Of a DNA stretch of 64,000 nucleotides, positions 53,965 through 63,563 are shown piece by piece. Position 1 is the stretch's first letter, and the number at the start of each line of letters is the position of its first letter. The notes beneath the pieces were generated by a model, which searched no databases, was not told the origin of the DNA, and worked only from the letters and a program-made list of their open reading frames with translations. A program made the translations under genes and the position numbers. Source of the DNA: Pontibacter silvestris (lineage in GTDB: Bacteria > Bacteroidota > Bacteroidia > Cytophagales > Hymenobacteraceae); assembly GCF_020907275.1 (NCBI RefSeq), contig NZ_JAJJWI010000006.1:163423-227422 (forward strand), given 5' to 3'.

Positions 53965-55370
53965 AACTGGATAACTATAAATATATCTATTTTTTAGGCA
54001 TTGGCGGCATTGGTATGAGCGCTATTGCCCGCTGGTTCAAGTCCAAAGGTTATTCTGTTTGGGGCTACGATAGAACCCGCACATCTCTTACAGAGGCTCT
54101 GGAGCAAGAAGGCATCATGGTACATTACGAGGATGACCTGAGCCAATTGCCTAGCGAGGTATTAGAGCATAAGCAGGAGACACTGGTTGTATTAACGCCA
54201 GCTATTCCGGCAGAGCACCAGGAATGGACTTATCTGAAAGAGCAGAATTATCAGATTTGCAAACGTTCAGAAGTATTGGGCATTATCACGGCTTCAGCTT
54301 TTACAGTTGCGGTGGCTGGCACACATGGCAAAACCACTACCTCGTCTATTGTAACGCATTTGCTGCATCATTCAGGTGTAGACTGTTCAGCTTTTCTGGG
54401 AGGCATCAGCACAAATCTTAACTCTAATCTTCTCATTGGAAAAGGGGAGGCAGAAAGAGAAACTGTGGTAGTTGAAGCTGATGAGTATGACAGGTCTTTC
54501 CTGACACTTTATCCTGATGTTGCTATTGTGACTTCAGCAGATGCTGATCACCTGGATATTTATGGGGATAGTGAAGAACTGATACGTACTTTTCAGCGGT
54601 TTATCAGCCAGATTAAACCAGGCGGTTACCTTATCCTGCATGAGAATACTGACCCTAGGTTAACGGATAAAATTAAGGAGGGTGTACAGGTTATAAGATA
54701 TAGCCTGAAAAAAGGACAAGCACATGTACAAGACCTGAATATAAGGGATCGTTGGTTTGAGTTTGATGCAGTGAGTCCATTAGGGAGCATAGAGGAACTG
54801 CGTCTTGGTTTGCCGGGCTTCCATAACGTGGAGAATACATTAGCGGCTGTGCTGGTTGCCCAGCTGTTACAGGTGCCAGAGCAAATTATAAAAGCAGGTG
54901 TGCAAACTTTCAGGGGTGTAAAGCGACGCTTTGAGTTTGTGTTTGAAGGAAATGGCAAAGTCTACATAGACGACTATGCGCATCACCCGAAAGAAATAGA
55001 TGCATTTATGACTTCATTACGAGCCTTGTATCCTGATAAGAAAATAAAAGTACTATTTCAGCCACACCTGTACACGCGCACAAGAGATTTTGCTAAGGAG
55101 TTTGCAGAAAGCCTTGACAAGGCCGATGAGCTGGTTCTCTTACCAATATACCCGGCTCGCGAAAAACCTATACCAGGGGTTACCTCTGAGATGTTATTGG
55201 AACTTACTAACTGCCCGGTAAAAGAGTTAGTGCCTAAAGAAAAAGTGATAGAAAAATTGTCCAATAACTCTAGCTTCGATGTGCTGGCCACAGTTGGTGC
55301 CGGAGATATAGATACACTTGTTAGCCCTATTAGAAAATTTTTAGAAAATAATCGCTATGGGCTTGAATAG
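53961..55370 (+). CDS. murC: UDP-MurNAc:L-alanine ligase MurC
   Basis: First ligase of the stem peptide, adding L-alanine to UDP-MurNAc. 469 residues with IGGIGMSAIARWF (nucleotide-sugar binding), AVAGTHGKTTTSSIVTHLL (ATP), EADEYDRSFL and a DDYAHHPKEI signature in the C-terminal domain. GTG start at 53961 overlapping the murG stop; the stop overlaps ftsQ by 14 bases. Confidence 0.96.
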   Translation: MKLDNYKYIYFLGIGGIGMSAIARWFKSKGYSVWGYDRTRTSLTEALEQEGIMVHYEDDLSQLPSEVLEHKQETLVVLTPAIPAEHQEWTYLKEQNYQICKRSEVLGIITASAFTVAVAGTHGKTTTSSIVTHLLHHSGVDCSAFLGGISTNLNSNLLIGKGEAERETVVVEADEYDRSFLTLYPDVAIVTSADADHLDIYGDSEELIRTFQRFISQIKPGGYLILHENTDPRLTDKIKEGVQVIRYSLKKGQAHVQDLNIRDRWFEFDAVSPLGSIEELRLGLPGFHNVENTLAAVLVAQLLQVPEQIIKAGVQTFRGVKRRFEFVFEGNGKVYIDDYAHHPKEIDAFMTSLRALYPDKKIKVLFQPHLYTRTRDFAKEFAESLDKADELVLLPIYPAREKPIPGVTSEMLLELTNCPVKELVPKEKVIEKLSNNSSFDVLATVGAGDIDTLVSPIRKFLENNRYGLE

Positions 55371-56118
55371 TAGAATAAAATCTTTAATTTTTGCAGGTTG
55401 TAGCATTATTACAATTGGCGCATTGGCAGGTTTTGCTTCATCACGGCAAAATGAAAAAACTTGTAAAAAAGTGTCAATAATAATTGATAATGAGTACAAC
55501 AATTACTTTATTGGGGATACGGAGGTAAGGGACCTACTAACCCGGGAGGGAGAGCGAAATCTAGAGGGGCTTCCGAATCAGGAAATAGATCTGAAGAACC
55601 TTGAGAAGCGCATTGAAGCACATAGCTTTGTTAAAGAGGCGGATGTATTCAGAGGGCTTGATGGTGATATTCATGTTAGCGTAAAGCAAAACAGGCCTAT
55701 TGCCAGAATCATACGATCAAGTGAAGATGTATACTTAGATGCGGAGGGAAATGTGCTTCCGCTTTCAGACAGGTACACTGCTCGTGTAATCCCTATTACA
55801 AAGTCGGCTAATATTAAGTCACTAGACAAGGGGTTTTTTCAGGATTCAGCAGGTCAGGCCTACCTTTCTTTGCTACAGTTCATCGAGAATGACCAGTTTT
55901 GGAAAGCACAGTTAGCCCAGATGCACATTGATGGGAAAGGAAAAATATCGTTTTTACCTCAGGTAGGAGAGCATACCATTGAGTTTGGAAAGCCAACCGA
56001 GTTAGAAACAAAGTTTAAAAAATTGATGGTCTTTTATAAAGAAGTGCTGCCTGTAATGGGGTGGGACAAATATAAAAGAGTTAACGTAGAGTACGAAGAT
56101 CAGATAATTTGCGAATAA
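55357..56118 (+). CDS. ftsQ: Cell division protein FtsQ/DivIB
   Basis: Bitopic division protein that recruits FtsL and regulates FtsW/FtsI. 253 residues: short cytoplasmic N-terminus, one membrane helix (SLIFAGCSIITIGALAGFA, about 9-27), then a POTRA-like domain and beta domain (FVKEADVFRGLDGDIHVSVKQ, RPIARII, YLDAEGNVLPLS). Sequence is divergent from proteobacterial FtsQ, but topology, motifs and position before ftsA make the call safe. Overlaps murC by 14 bases. Confidence 0.92.
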   Translation: MGLNSRIKSLIFAGCSIITIGALAGFASSRQNEKTCKKVSIIIDNEYNNYFIGDTEVRDLLTREGERNLEGLPNQEIDLKNLEKRIEAHSFVKEADVFRGLDGDIHVSVKQNRPIARIIRSSEDVYLDAEGNVLPLSDRYTARVIPITKSANIKSLDKGFFQDSAGQAYLSLLQFIENDQFWKAQLAQMHIDGKGKISFLPQVGEHTIEFGKPTELETKFKKLMVFYKEVLPVMGWDKYKRVNVEYEDQIICE

Positions 56119-56128
56119 TACATAAGAT

Positions 56129-57451
56129 ATGCAGAACGACAAAATAGTAGTAGGCTTGGACATTGGCACAACCAAAGTTTGCGCACTTGTTGGTCGGAGG
56201 AATGAGTTTGGGAAGCTGGAGATTTTGGGGATGGGCAAAGCACTTTCTGAAGGAGTAGTGCGTGGCATAGTGAGCAACATCGACAAAACTGTTGACGCTA
56301 TAAAGAAAGCAATCCGGCAGGCAGAGGAGCAGTCAGGTATCAATATTGGAGTGGTTAACGTAGGTATAGCCGGTCAGCATATCAAAAGCCTTCAGCATAA
56401 TGGTAGCATTACGCGTCAGGTAACAGATAATGAGATTACGGTGGAGGATGTAAACCGCCTTACAAATGATATGTACCGTCTGGTGACACCTCCGGGTAGC
56501 GAAATCATACATGTAATGCCTCAGGAATACAAGGTTGACTACGAAGAAGGTATTGTAGACCCTGTCGGTATGACTGGTGTGCGTTTGGAAGGTGATTTTC
56601 ATATCATTACAGCTCAATCAAACGCCATTAACAACATCAATAAATGTATCACCCGTGCTGGTTTAGAAATAGACAATCTCATTCTGGAACCATTGGCATC
56701 TTGTATGTCGGTGCTTAGCGATGAAGAGAAAGAAGCAGGTGTGGCTTTGGTTGATATTGGTGGTGGTACAACTGATTTAGCAATCTTTAAAGACAATATT
56801 ATACGCCATACAGCTGTTTTACCTTTTGGAGGGAACATCATAACCTCTGACATTAAGCAAGGCTGCATGGTAATGCAAAACCAGGCAGAGCAGCTAAAGG
56901 TGAAGTTTGGAAAAGCTATTGCTGACGAAGCTTCTGAGAACGAGATCGTTTCTATTCCAGGGCTGCGTGATCGTACGCCAAAAGAGATTTCTTTGAAGAA
57001 CCTTGCCTATATTATTGAAGCAAGAATGGAAGAGATTGTAGAGTTGGTGTATGCAGAAATTGTTCGATCAGGATTTGCTAATAGCCTGGCAGCAGGTATT
57101 GTTATTACCGGAGGAGGTGCCCAATTACAAAACCTTGTGCAACTTGTAGAGTACATTACAGGTATGGATACCCGTATAGGTTATCCGAATGAGCACTTAG
57201 GAAGATCTAAGGTAGACGCTGTAAAGAGCCCGATGTATGCCACAAGCGTAGGACTGGTGCTTGCCGGTTACCAGCCAATCGATCAACGTGATGAGCATCA
57301 TGTAGAGGTTCCTCAGCAGGAGGAATACAACAGACCTATTCAGCAACAGCAGCAGCCTAAGAGCTCTGGAAGCAGTGGGGGCGGAAGCAATCTCTTCCAG
57401 AAGTTGAAAGGCTTTTTATCAGACGATATAGACAACAAACAAAGTTATTAA
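56129..57451 (+). CDS. ftsA: Cell division protein FtsA
   Basis: Actin-like ATPase that tethers FtsZ to the membrane. 440 residues: VGLDIGTTKVCALVG (phosphate-1), an SHS2-type 1C subdomain, VDIGGGTTDLAIF (phosphate-2) and ITGGGAQLQNL (adenosine motif). A Gln/Ser/Gly-rich linker precedes a C-terminal amphipathic helix (NLFQKLKGFLSDD) that should bind the membrane. 10 bases after ftsQ and 24 bases before ftsZ. Confidence 0.96.
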   Translation: MQNDKIVVGLDIGTTKVCALVGRRNEFGKLEILGMGKALSEGVVRGIVSNIDKTVDAIKKAIRQAEEQSGINIGVVNVGIAGQHIKSLQHNGSITRQVTDNEITVEDVNRLTNDMYRLVTPPGSEIIHVMPQEYKVDYEEGIVDPVGMTGVRLEGDFHIITAQSNAINNINKCITRAGLEIDNLILEPLASCMSVLSDEEKEAGVALVDIGGGTTDLAIFKDNIIRHTAVLPFGGNIITSDIKQGCMVMQNQAEQLKVKFGKAIADEASENEIVSIPGLRDRTPKEISLKNLAYIIEARMEEIVELVYAEIVRSGFANSLAAGIVITGGGAQLQNLVQLVEYITGMDTRIGYPNEHLGRSKVDAVKSPMYATSVGLVLAGYQPIDQRDEHHVEVPQQEEYNRPIQQQQQPKSSGSSGGGSNLFQKLKGFLSDDIDNKQSY

Positions 57452-57475
57452 CCCATTAGAGCAGGAGAATTTAGC

Positions 57476-59035
57476 ATGACTTCAATGTACACTTTTGACT
57501 TACCAACCAACAGTAAGTCCATCATCAAGGTGATTGGCGTCGGGGGCGGTGGTAGTAACGCTGTGAACCACATGTACAATCAGGGTATAAAAGATGTAGA
57601 ATTCATCATTTGTAATACTGATGCACAGGCTTTGAAAAGCAGCGCAGTACCTAGCAAATTACAAATAGGAACCAACCTGACCGAAGGACTTGGTGCTGGT
57701 GCCAACCCTGAGAAAGGTAAACAGGCAGCCTTAGAAAGTAAAGAGGAAATCCGCGAGATGTTGAGCGCCGAGACAAAGATGGTGTTCATTACAGCAGGTA
57801 TGGGAGGTGGTACCGGTACTGGTGCCGCTCCGGTTATTGCTAAAGTAGCCAAAGAGCTTGGCATCCTGACAGTGGGTATAGTTACAGCGCCTTTTGCTTT
57901 TGAGGGTAAAAAGAAAAAGGTAGCTGCCGAAAACGGAGTAAAAGACCTGAGCGAAAATTGCGATACGATTCTGGTAATTCTGAATGACAAACTACGCGAA
58001 ATGTTCGGTAACTTAACCATTCGCGAAGCTTTTGCCAAAGCAGATAACGTATTAACAACTGCTGCGAAGTCTATTGCAGAAATCATTACGGTTACTGCTG
58101 AAGTAAACGTGGACTTTGAAGACGTGAAAACAGTAATGAAGGACTCAGGCGCTGCCGTAATGGGATCTGCCACTACAGAAGGCGAAGGTCGTGCATTACG
58201 TGCTGCCGAAGAAGCTCTTTCTTCTCCGTTACTTAACAACACCGATATTCATGGAGCACAGAAAATATTGCTTTCTATAATGTCAGGTGAGCAGGCTGAG
58301 CTTGAAATGGATGAACTGACTGAAATTACAGAATACATCCAGGATAAGGCCGGACAAGAGGCTGAAGTTATCTTTGGACATGGTATAGACTCTACCTTAG
58401 GACAAAGCATTCGTGTTACAGTTATTGCAACAGGTTTTGCAAGTGCTTCTGAAGGTATTATTGAACCTAAAAAAACAGTTTTTGACTTAGAGAGCCAAAA
58501 AAAAATAGAGGTAACTGAGCCTGCTAAACCAGAGGCTGCCGATGTTGCTGCATTTGTGCCGAAGCCTGTAATAGCGCCAGTAGCAACACCTACGCCAGCA
58601 CCTACTCCTACGCCGCCACCTGCTGCACCATCTCAGTCTCAACAGTATTATGCACAGGAGCAACAGCCTGAGGTGCGAAGGCCAATAGAGCAGCCGCAGC
58701 GTATCGTTTTTGAACTTGATGGGAACACACACGATAATAATTCTTATACATCTCGTGAAGATGATCGTGCAGCCCGTGAGGCAGCAAGGCTGGCAGAAGA
58801 GCGTGAGTTAATGCAACGCCGGGCAGAGGAGCGCCGGGAGCGCCTGCGTATGTTAAGCTCTGAAATTACGTCGGAGGCTATCAAAGAGAAGCTGGATGTA
58901 CCGGCTTATCTGCGCCGTAATGTAGCCTTGGATAAAGTTGTGCACTCATCAGAACGTAATATTTCCCGCTTTAATCTGAATGATGATAATGAAATATTAG
59001 GTGATAATCGTTTCTTACACGATAATGTTGACTGA
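57476..59035 (+). CDS. ftsZ: Cell division protein FtsZ
   Basis: Tubulin-like GTPase forming the division ring. 519 residues: GTPase core (about 1-320) with GVGGGGSNAVNHM and the tubulin signature GGGTGTGAAPVIA, then a long Pro/Thr-rich and charged linker (about 335-465), then a VPAYLRR conserved peptide that contacts FtsA, followed by about 40 more residues. Most bacteria end soon after that peptide, so the extra tail is notable. Last gene of the cluster; a 29-bp hairpin follows. Confidence 0.97.
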   Translation: MTSMYTFDLPTNSKSIIKVIGVGGGGSNAVNHMYNQGIKDVEFIICNTDAQALKSSAVPSKLQIGTNLTEGLGAGANPEKGKQAALESKEEIREMLSAETKMVFITAGMGGGTGTGAAPVIAKVAKELGILTVGIVTAPFAFEGKKKKVAAENGVKDLSENCDTILVILNDKLREMFGNLTIREAFAKADNVLTTAAKSIAEIITVTAEVNVDFEDVKTVMKDSGAAVMGSATTEGEGRALRAAEEALSSPLLNNTDIHGAQKILLSIMSGEQAELEMDELTEITEYIQDKAGQEAEVIFGHGIDSTLGQSIRVTVIATGFASASEGIIEPKKTVFDLESQKKIEVTEPAKPEAADVAAFVPKPVIAPVATPTPAPTPTPPPAAPSQSQQYYAQEQQPEVRRPIEQPQRIVFELDGNTHDNNSYTSREDDRAAREAARLAEERELMQRRAEERRERLRMLSSEITSEAIKEKLDVPAYLRRNVALDKVVHSSERNISRFNLNDDNEILGDNRFLHDNVD

Positions 59036-59051
59036 TTGTCTGTACTAATCA

Positions 59052-59114
59052 CACGATAAAAGCAAAAGAGGCTGTCTTTAATAAATAAAGACAGCCTCTT
59101 TTGCTTTTATCGTG
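59052..59114. terminator. 29-bp perfect bidirectional hairpin terminator after ftsZ
   Basis: Arms at 59052-59080 and 59086-59114 are perfectly complementary over 29 bases around the loop ATAAA. It lies between the convergent ftsZ and FMN-reductase genes, 16 bases after the ftsZ stop and meeting the reductase stop. The T-rich outer stem on each strand fits termination from both sides. Confidence 0.88.
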
Positions 59115-59118
59115 CATC

Positions 59119-59643
59119 TTAGAACTCCAGAAACTGCTCTATCTGCTGTTCTATCAATTCCTGATATAGTTTATTGGTTATAATTTGCCCATCAAAGTTC
59201 TTTTCAATATGAGCTAACTTCGGCTTAAGAGCGAGAATATGCATACCCAAGTAGTTGAAAATGTCGGTAAGATGGCTTAAGGCTAAGTTGCTGCCTTGCA
59301 TTCCGGAAGAAATACCTACCAAAGCTGCTTTCTTATTTTTAAAAGTATAAGGATAGTCTAATCCATCAATAAAAGCCTTTAGCACGCCAGGAAAAGATGC
59401 GTTATATTCTGGCACTACAAAGATGAATTTATCCGAGTTAGAGACCATGCTGGTGAGTTTGTTGAACTGCTCATTTTTACCGGTATAACTATACAGGGCA
59501 TATACAGTAAAATCTTCCGGTAAATCAGCTAAATCTAATACCTGATAAGAAATACCTTTTTCCTTTAGTAGGGAGGCATAGAGGTCTACAATTGCCCTTG
59601 TTTTTGAGTTAGGTCTGTTTGTGCTTGAAACAAGTGTAATCAT
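59119..59643 (-). CDS. NADPH-dependent FMN reductase-family protein
   Basis: Flavodoxin-fold oxidoreductase of 174 residues. The N-terminal STNRPNSKTRAI phosphate-binding loop and the central FVVPEYNASFPGVLKAFIDGLDYPY segment are typical of NADPH-dependent FMN reductases and related quinone or azo reductases (SsuE/ChrR group). KKAALVGISSGMQGS follows. Monocistronic on the minus strand. The substrate cannot be predicted. Confidence 0.87.
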   Translation of the reverse strand: MITLVSSTNRPNSKTRAIVDLYASLLKEKGISYQVLDLADLPEDFTVYALYSYTGKNEQFNKLTSMVSNSDKFIFVVPEYNASFPGVLKAFIDGLDYPYTFKNKKAALVGISSGMQGSNLALSHLTDIFNYLGMHILALKPKLAHIEKNFDGQIITNKLYQELIEQQIEQFLEF

Positions 59644-59741
59644 ATTTCAATGTTTTTACAAGTTACTTTATAATTCTTGTTTTGGTATAAAGCAATCTGC
59701 TATGTGACATGTAAATCTACGACATTACAAGCTCTGTCTTT

Positions 59742-59793
59742 CAGTAAAATAAAAAGGCGAGAGCAGTAAATGCCTCGCCTTTTTATTTTACTG
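59742..59793 (-). terminator. 20-bp hairpin terminator after sdhB
   Basis: Arms 59742-59761 and 59774-59793 pair perfectly over 20 bases with a 12-base loop. On the minus strand it follows the sdhB stop by 22 bases, with a T-rich stem end, and ends the sdhCAB transcript. Confidence 0.82.
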
Positions 59794-59815
59794 TTAAAAA
59801 AAGAACTAGCTTATA

Positions 59816-60598
59816 CTATACATTCTCTGAAGTAGCTTTAGCTGCGATGAACTCTCTTCGAAGCATGTTAATGTTTTCTAGAGAGATACCTACAGGGCAC
59901 TCTGCAGCGCAGGCACCTGTGTTCGTACATGCTCCAAAACCTTCAATATCCATTTGGGCAACCATGTTCTCAACACGAGTTTTACGCTCTGTTTTTCCTT
60001 GTGGCAACAGAGCCAGCTGAGACACCTTTGCACTTACGAACAACATGGCTGAAGCGTTTTTACAAGCTGCCACACAGGCACCACACTGAATACAGGTAGC
60101 AGCGTCAAAAGCTTTGTCAGCAATAGTTTTTGGAATTGGAATTTCGTTAGCATCAGGAACACCACCTGTGTTTACTGATATATATCCACCAGCTTGCTGT
60201 ATCCTGTCTAAAGCAGAACGGTCAACAACTAAATCTTTGTGTACGGGGAAAGCTGCTGCTCTCCAAGGCTCAATAGTAATTGTATCACCGTGATTAAAGT
60301 GGCGCATGTGAAGCTGACAAGTAGTAGTGCCACGCTCCGGGCCATGTGCCCGACCATTAATGAACAAGCTACACATACCGCAAATACCTTCACGGCAGTC
60401 ATGGTCAAAAGCCACAGGCTCTTCCCCTTTAAGCAGCAGGTCTTCGTTAAGCACGTCAAGCATCTCCAGAAAAGACATATCTGGAGAAACTCCTTTTACA
60501 GGATATGTTACCAGTTGGCCTGGTGTATTTCTATCTTTTTGGCGCCAAACCTTTAGTGTTAGGTCCATTGGTTTAGCATTTGGATTACTTCCAGCCAT
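59816..60598 (-). CDS. sdhB: Succinate dehydrogenase/fumarate reductase iron-sulfur subunit
   Basis: Electron-transfer subunit of complex II. 260 residues. The N-terminal ferredoxin domain holds Cys68, Cys73, Cys76 and Cys94 for [2Fe-2S]. The C-terminal domain has Cys169, Cys172, Cys175, Cys179 ([11 protein letters not shown]) and Cys224, Cys230, Cys234 for the [4Fe-4S] and [3Fe-4S] centres. Last gene of sdhC-sdhA-sdhB, 104 bases after sdhA; that spacer carries 7-base tandem repeats. Direction of catalysis cannot be fixed from sequence, but with complex I and an aerobic lifestyle, succinate oxidation is likely. Confidence 0.95.
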   Translation of the reverse strand: MAGSNPNAKPMDLTLKVWRQKDRNTPGQLVTYPVKGVSPDMSFLEMLDVLNEDLLLKGEEPVAFDHDCREGICGMCSLFINGRAHGPERGTTTCQLHMRHFNHGDTITIEPWRAAAFPVHKDLVVDRSALDRIQQAGGYISVNTGGVPDANEIPIPKTIADKAFDAATCIQCGACVAACKNASAMLFVSAKVSQLALLPQGKTERKTRVENMVAQMDIEGFGACTNTGACAAECPVGISLENINMLRREFIAAKATSENV

Positions 60599-60613
60599 TT
60601 TATCTCAAATTAT

Positions 60614-60641
60614 GAATTGCGAATTACGAATTACGAATTAG
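60614..60641. repeat. Heptamer tandem repeat (GAATTNN) in sdhA-sdhB spacer
   Basis: Four in-register units: GAATTGC, GAATTAC, GAATTAC, GAATTAG. Same core as the array at 9402-9436 in the iscS-iscU spacer. It lies 16 bases upstream of the sdhB start codon. Confidence 0.7.
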
Positions 60642-60672
60642 TTAAAGGAGCACTGTTTACTCAACATTCATT

Positions 60673-60700
60673 TCTAACTCATAATTTCTAATTTCTAATT
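60673..60700. repeat. Second heptamer array in sdhA-sdhB spacer
   Basis: Four 7-base units on the plus strand: TCTAACT, CATAATT, TCTAATT, TCTAATT. Read on the minus strand the core becomes AATTAGA, which can pair with the neighbouring GAATT-type array, so the sdhA-sdhB spacer RNA could fold into an imperfect long hairpin. Confidence 0.6.
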
Positions 60701-60702
60701 TT

Positions 60703-62637
60703 TTATTTATAGCTACGCTGCGTTAGTTTAACGTTTTCGAACTTCAGGTCTTCTTTGTGTAGCACTGGGGCATTATCAACACCTGCAAACTCCCATGCTG
60801 CAACATAAGCAAAGTTCTCATCATCACGTAATGCTTCGTTTTCTGGTGTCTGAGATTCCTCTCTGAAGTGACCACCGCACGATTCATTTCTCTGCAGGGC
60901 ATCTTCTACCATCAACTCACCAAGCTCCAGGAAGTCTGCTACACGATGTGCTTTTTCCAGTGTGACGTTCAACTCTTCGTTAACACCTACCACTTTTACA
61001 TCTCTCCAGAACTCATTGCGCAGCTTACGGATTTCCTGTTTAGCTATTTGTAAGCCTTCTGCATTACGTGCCATACCGCAGTATTCCCACATAATGTGTC
61101 CTAGGGCTTTATGGAAGTCATCTACTGTGCGTGTACCTTTGATAGAAAGGAGCCTGTTCGTAATGTCCATTACATTTTGCTCAGCCTCTTTAAAAGCTGG
61201 GTGGTCAGTACTTACTTTATCATACGGCATTTTGGCCAGGTAATCACCAATAGTATAAGGAAGCACAAAATATCCATCCGCAAGACCTTGCATCAAGGCA
61301 GATGCTCCTAAGCGGTTTGCACCGTGGTCAGAGAAGTTACACTCTCCGGCAGCATATAAACCAGGAAGGTTTGTCATTAGGTTATAATCTACCCAAAGGC
61401 CACCCATGGTGTAGTGTACAGCAGGATAGATACGCATTGGTACTTCATACGGGTTCTCATCCGTAATCTTAGCATACATATCGAAGAGGTTACCATACTT
61501 AGCACTGATAGCTGCCAGGCCATCACGTTTAATAGCATCAGCAAAATCTAGATACACAGCTAGGCCAGATGAGCCAACACCACGGCCTTCGTCGCACACG
61601 AGTTTAGCGTTCCGGGAAGCCACGTCACGTGGTACCAGGTTACCGAATGCTGGGTATTTACGCTCCAGGTAGTAATCGCGATCTGCTTCAGCAATGTCAG
61701 CTACTCTGATTTCACCTTTCCTAAGCTTTTGAGCCAGTTCTACTGTTTTCGGTACCCAAACACGACCATCGTTACGAAGCGACTCAGACATTAGTGTCAG
61801 TTTAGACTGATGTCCTCCAGATACTGGAATACAGGTTGGGTGAATCTGTGTATAGCAAGGGTTCGCGAAGTATGCACCTTTTTTATATGCTCTCCAAGCA
61901 GCTGTTGCGTTTGACCCCATAGCATTGGTAGAAAGGAAGAATACGTTTCCGTAACCACCAGTTGCTAGTACGACAGCATGTGCACTGTGAGACTCAATTT
62001 TACCTGTAATAAGGTTACGGGTGACAATACCACGGGCTTTGCCATCGACCATTACCAAGTCAAGCATCTCAGTACGTGGGTAAACTTTTATCTTACCATA
62101 AGCAACCTGGCGGTTAAGAGCAGAATAAGCTCCTAGCAACAGCTGCTGACCAGTTTGGCCGCGGGCATAGAAAGTTCGGGATACTTGCGCTCCACCGAAT
62201 GAACGGTTTGCCAGCAACCCACCGTAATCACGTGCAAAAGGCACGCCTTGAGCTACGCATTGGTCAATGATGTTAACTGATACCTGTGCCAGACGGTAAA
62301 CATTCGCTTCACGGGAACGGTAATCTCCACCTTTGATAGTATCATAGAAAAGACGGAATACAGAGTCTCCGTCGTTCTGGTAGTTTTTAGCAGCATTAAT
62401 ACCACCCTGTGCAGCAATAGAGTGTGCTCGTCTTGGGCTGTCCTGGTAGCAGAATGATTTAACATTGTAGCCTAATTCGGCAAAAGTTGCTGCAGCAGAA
62501 GCTCCTGCAAGACCAGTACCTACAACAATAATATCGTATTTACGTTTGTTGGCCGGGTTAACCAGCTTTACGTCAAATTTATGTTTGTCCCATTTCTCCG
62601 CTAAAGGGCCTTCCGGGATTTTTGAATCTAATATCAT
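60703..62637 (-). CDS. sdhA: Succinate dehydrogenase/fumarate reductase flavoprotein subunit
   Basis: Catalytic subunit of complex II, oxidising succinate with covalently bound FAD. 644 residues: FAD-binding [19 protein letters not shown], then [13 protein letters not shown] in which His72 should carry the covalent FAD. The substrate-site segment HPTCIP and the [10 protein letters not shown] and [19 protein letters not shown] motifs are present. The long form fits the Bacteroidota/epsilon-type three-subunit enzymes. 21 bases after sdhC on the minus strand. Confidence 0.96.
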   Translation of the reverse strand: MILDSKIPEGPLAEKWDKHKFDVKLVNPANKRKYDIIVVGTGLAGASAAATFAELGYNVKSFCYQDSPRRAHSIAAQGGINAAKNYQNDGDSVFRLFYDTIKGGDYRSREANVYRLAQVSVNIIDQCVAQGVPFARDYGGLLANRSFGGAQVSRTFYARGQTGQQLLLGAYSALNRQVAYGKIKVYPRTEMLDLVMVDGKARGIVTRNLITGKIESHSAHAVVLATGGYGNVFFLSTNAMGSNATAAWRAYKKGAYFANPCYTQIHPTCIPVSGGHQSKLTLMSESLRNDGRVWVPKTVELAQKLRKGEIRVADIAEADRDYYLERKYPAFGNLVPRDVASRNAKLVCDEGRGVGSSGLAVYLDFADAIKRDGLAAISAKYGNLFDMYAKITDENPYEVPMRIYPAVHYTMGGLWVDYNLMTNLPGLYAAGECNFSDHGANRLGASALMQGLADGYFVLPYTIGDYLAKMPYDKVSTDHPAFKEAEQNVMDITNRLLSIKGTRTVDDFHKALGHIMWEYCGMARNAEGLQIAKQEIRKLRNEFWRDVKVVGVNEELNVTLEKAHRVADFLELGELMVEDALQRNESCGGHFREESQTPENEALRDDENFAYVAAWEFAGVDNAPVLHKEDLKFENVKLTQRSYK

Positions 62638-62658
62638 AGCAACTATAATAGTTAGTTT

Positions 62659-63339
62659 TTATTTAAAGAAAAAGAAATACAGCGGAATGGCGGCAAAAGC
62701 AAGGCAAACCACTACAGAGAAAAAGTATCCAAAACCCTGTATGAAAGGAGTATATTTCTTGTGATCAAGACCAAGTGTCTGGAAGGCACTTTGAAATCCA
62801 TGAATCAGGTGGTAAGCCAGGGCTACCATAGAAATAACATAGATCGCTACATACCACCAAACATTGAAAGACTCCATTACGCGTAGGTAAAGGTTCTCAT
62901 ATTCTACATCTTCAATCACAACTCCTTCAAGGCCTCCAAAACGGGCAGGTACAAAGAAATTCCAAAGATGGATAATAAGAAAAACAAGAATAACAGTTCC
63001 AAGCAAACCCATATTTCGGGAAGACCAGGTGCTGTTTTCCTGCGGACGCTGTTCTGCGTAATCGATTGGGCGGGCAGCTTTGTTTCTCCTGGTTAGTACT
63101 ATAGCATCATAAATATGGAAGAGAAACCCTAGTACCAGGATAATCTCCATAAACCGGATAATACCGTTATGCGCCATAAAGTCGGAGTAAATGTTAAAAG
63201 CTGCACCTCCGTCATCTTTAAAGAGCTGAAGGTTACCGAGCAAGTGGACTACCAGAAAAGAGCACAGAAAAAGGCCCGTTATAGACATAACGATTTTTCG
63301 GCCGATTGTACTGGAAAACGTTTTAGTAAACCAATTCAT
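62659..63339 (-). CDS. sdhC: Succinate dehydrogenase cytochrome b subunit
   Basis: Membrane anchor of complex II, 226 residues with five predicted helices, as in the single-anchor (type B) enzymes with two hemes b. Candidate heme ligands are His residues in SFLVVHLLGNLQ, FHIYDAIV, LIIHLWNF and AYHLIHGFQSAF. First gene of the sdhC-sdhA-sdhB operon. ATG 63339, with a good promoter 43-73 bases upstream. Confidence 0.93.
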   Translation of the reverse strand: MNWFTKTFSSTIGRKIVMSITGLFLCSFLVVHLLGNLQLFKDDGGAAFNIYSDFMAHNGIIRFMEIILVLGFLFHIYDAIVLTRRNKAARPIDYAEQRPQENSTWSSRNMGLLGTVILVFLIIHLWNFFVPARFGGLEGVVIEDVEYENLYLRVMESFNVWWYVAIYVISMVALAYHLIHGFQSAFQTLGLDHKKYTPFIQGFGYFFSVVVCLAFAAIPLYFFFFK

Positions 63340-63381
63340 CTGTATTTGTTAAAGGTTAAATATGTGAGCGTTTTTAATTCT

Positions 63382-63412
63382 CAAAGGTAGTGGTGGCCTT
63401 CCTATAAAACAA
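63382..63412 (-). promoter_or_regulatory. Promoter for sdhCAB
   Basis: On the minus strand TACCTTTG (63389 to 63382) matches the -7 consensus TAnnTTTG, and TTG (63412 to 63410) gives a -33 element with a 20-base spacer. Transcription would start near 63375, with a leader of about 36 bases. Confidence 0.65.
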
Positions 63413-63563
63413 TTTTAATATCATATTTCGAATCAATCTAAATTGTTATTCGTACCACAAGGAACTACAATCACATCAACCTGCAGAATAATAGTCTGTT
63501 GATACTAAAAAACAGGAATATTTAGTTTACTTTATATCTTGTTTACCGTCAAACGCTACATAT

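Noticed and set aside
57580..58242. 220-residue open frame antisense to ftsZ
   Set aside because: Lies wholly inside ftsZ on the opposite strand, low-complexity Ser/Ala/Pro content, no family motif; a shadow of ftsZ codon use.
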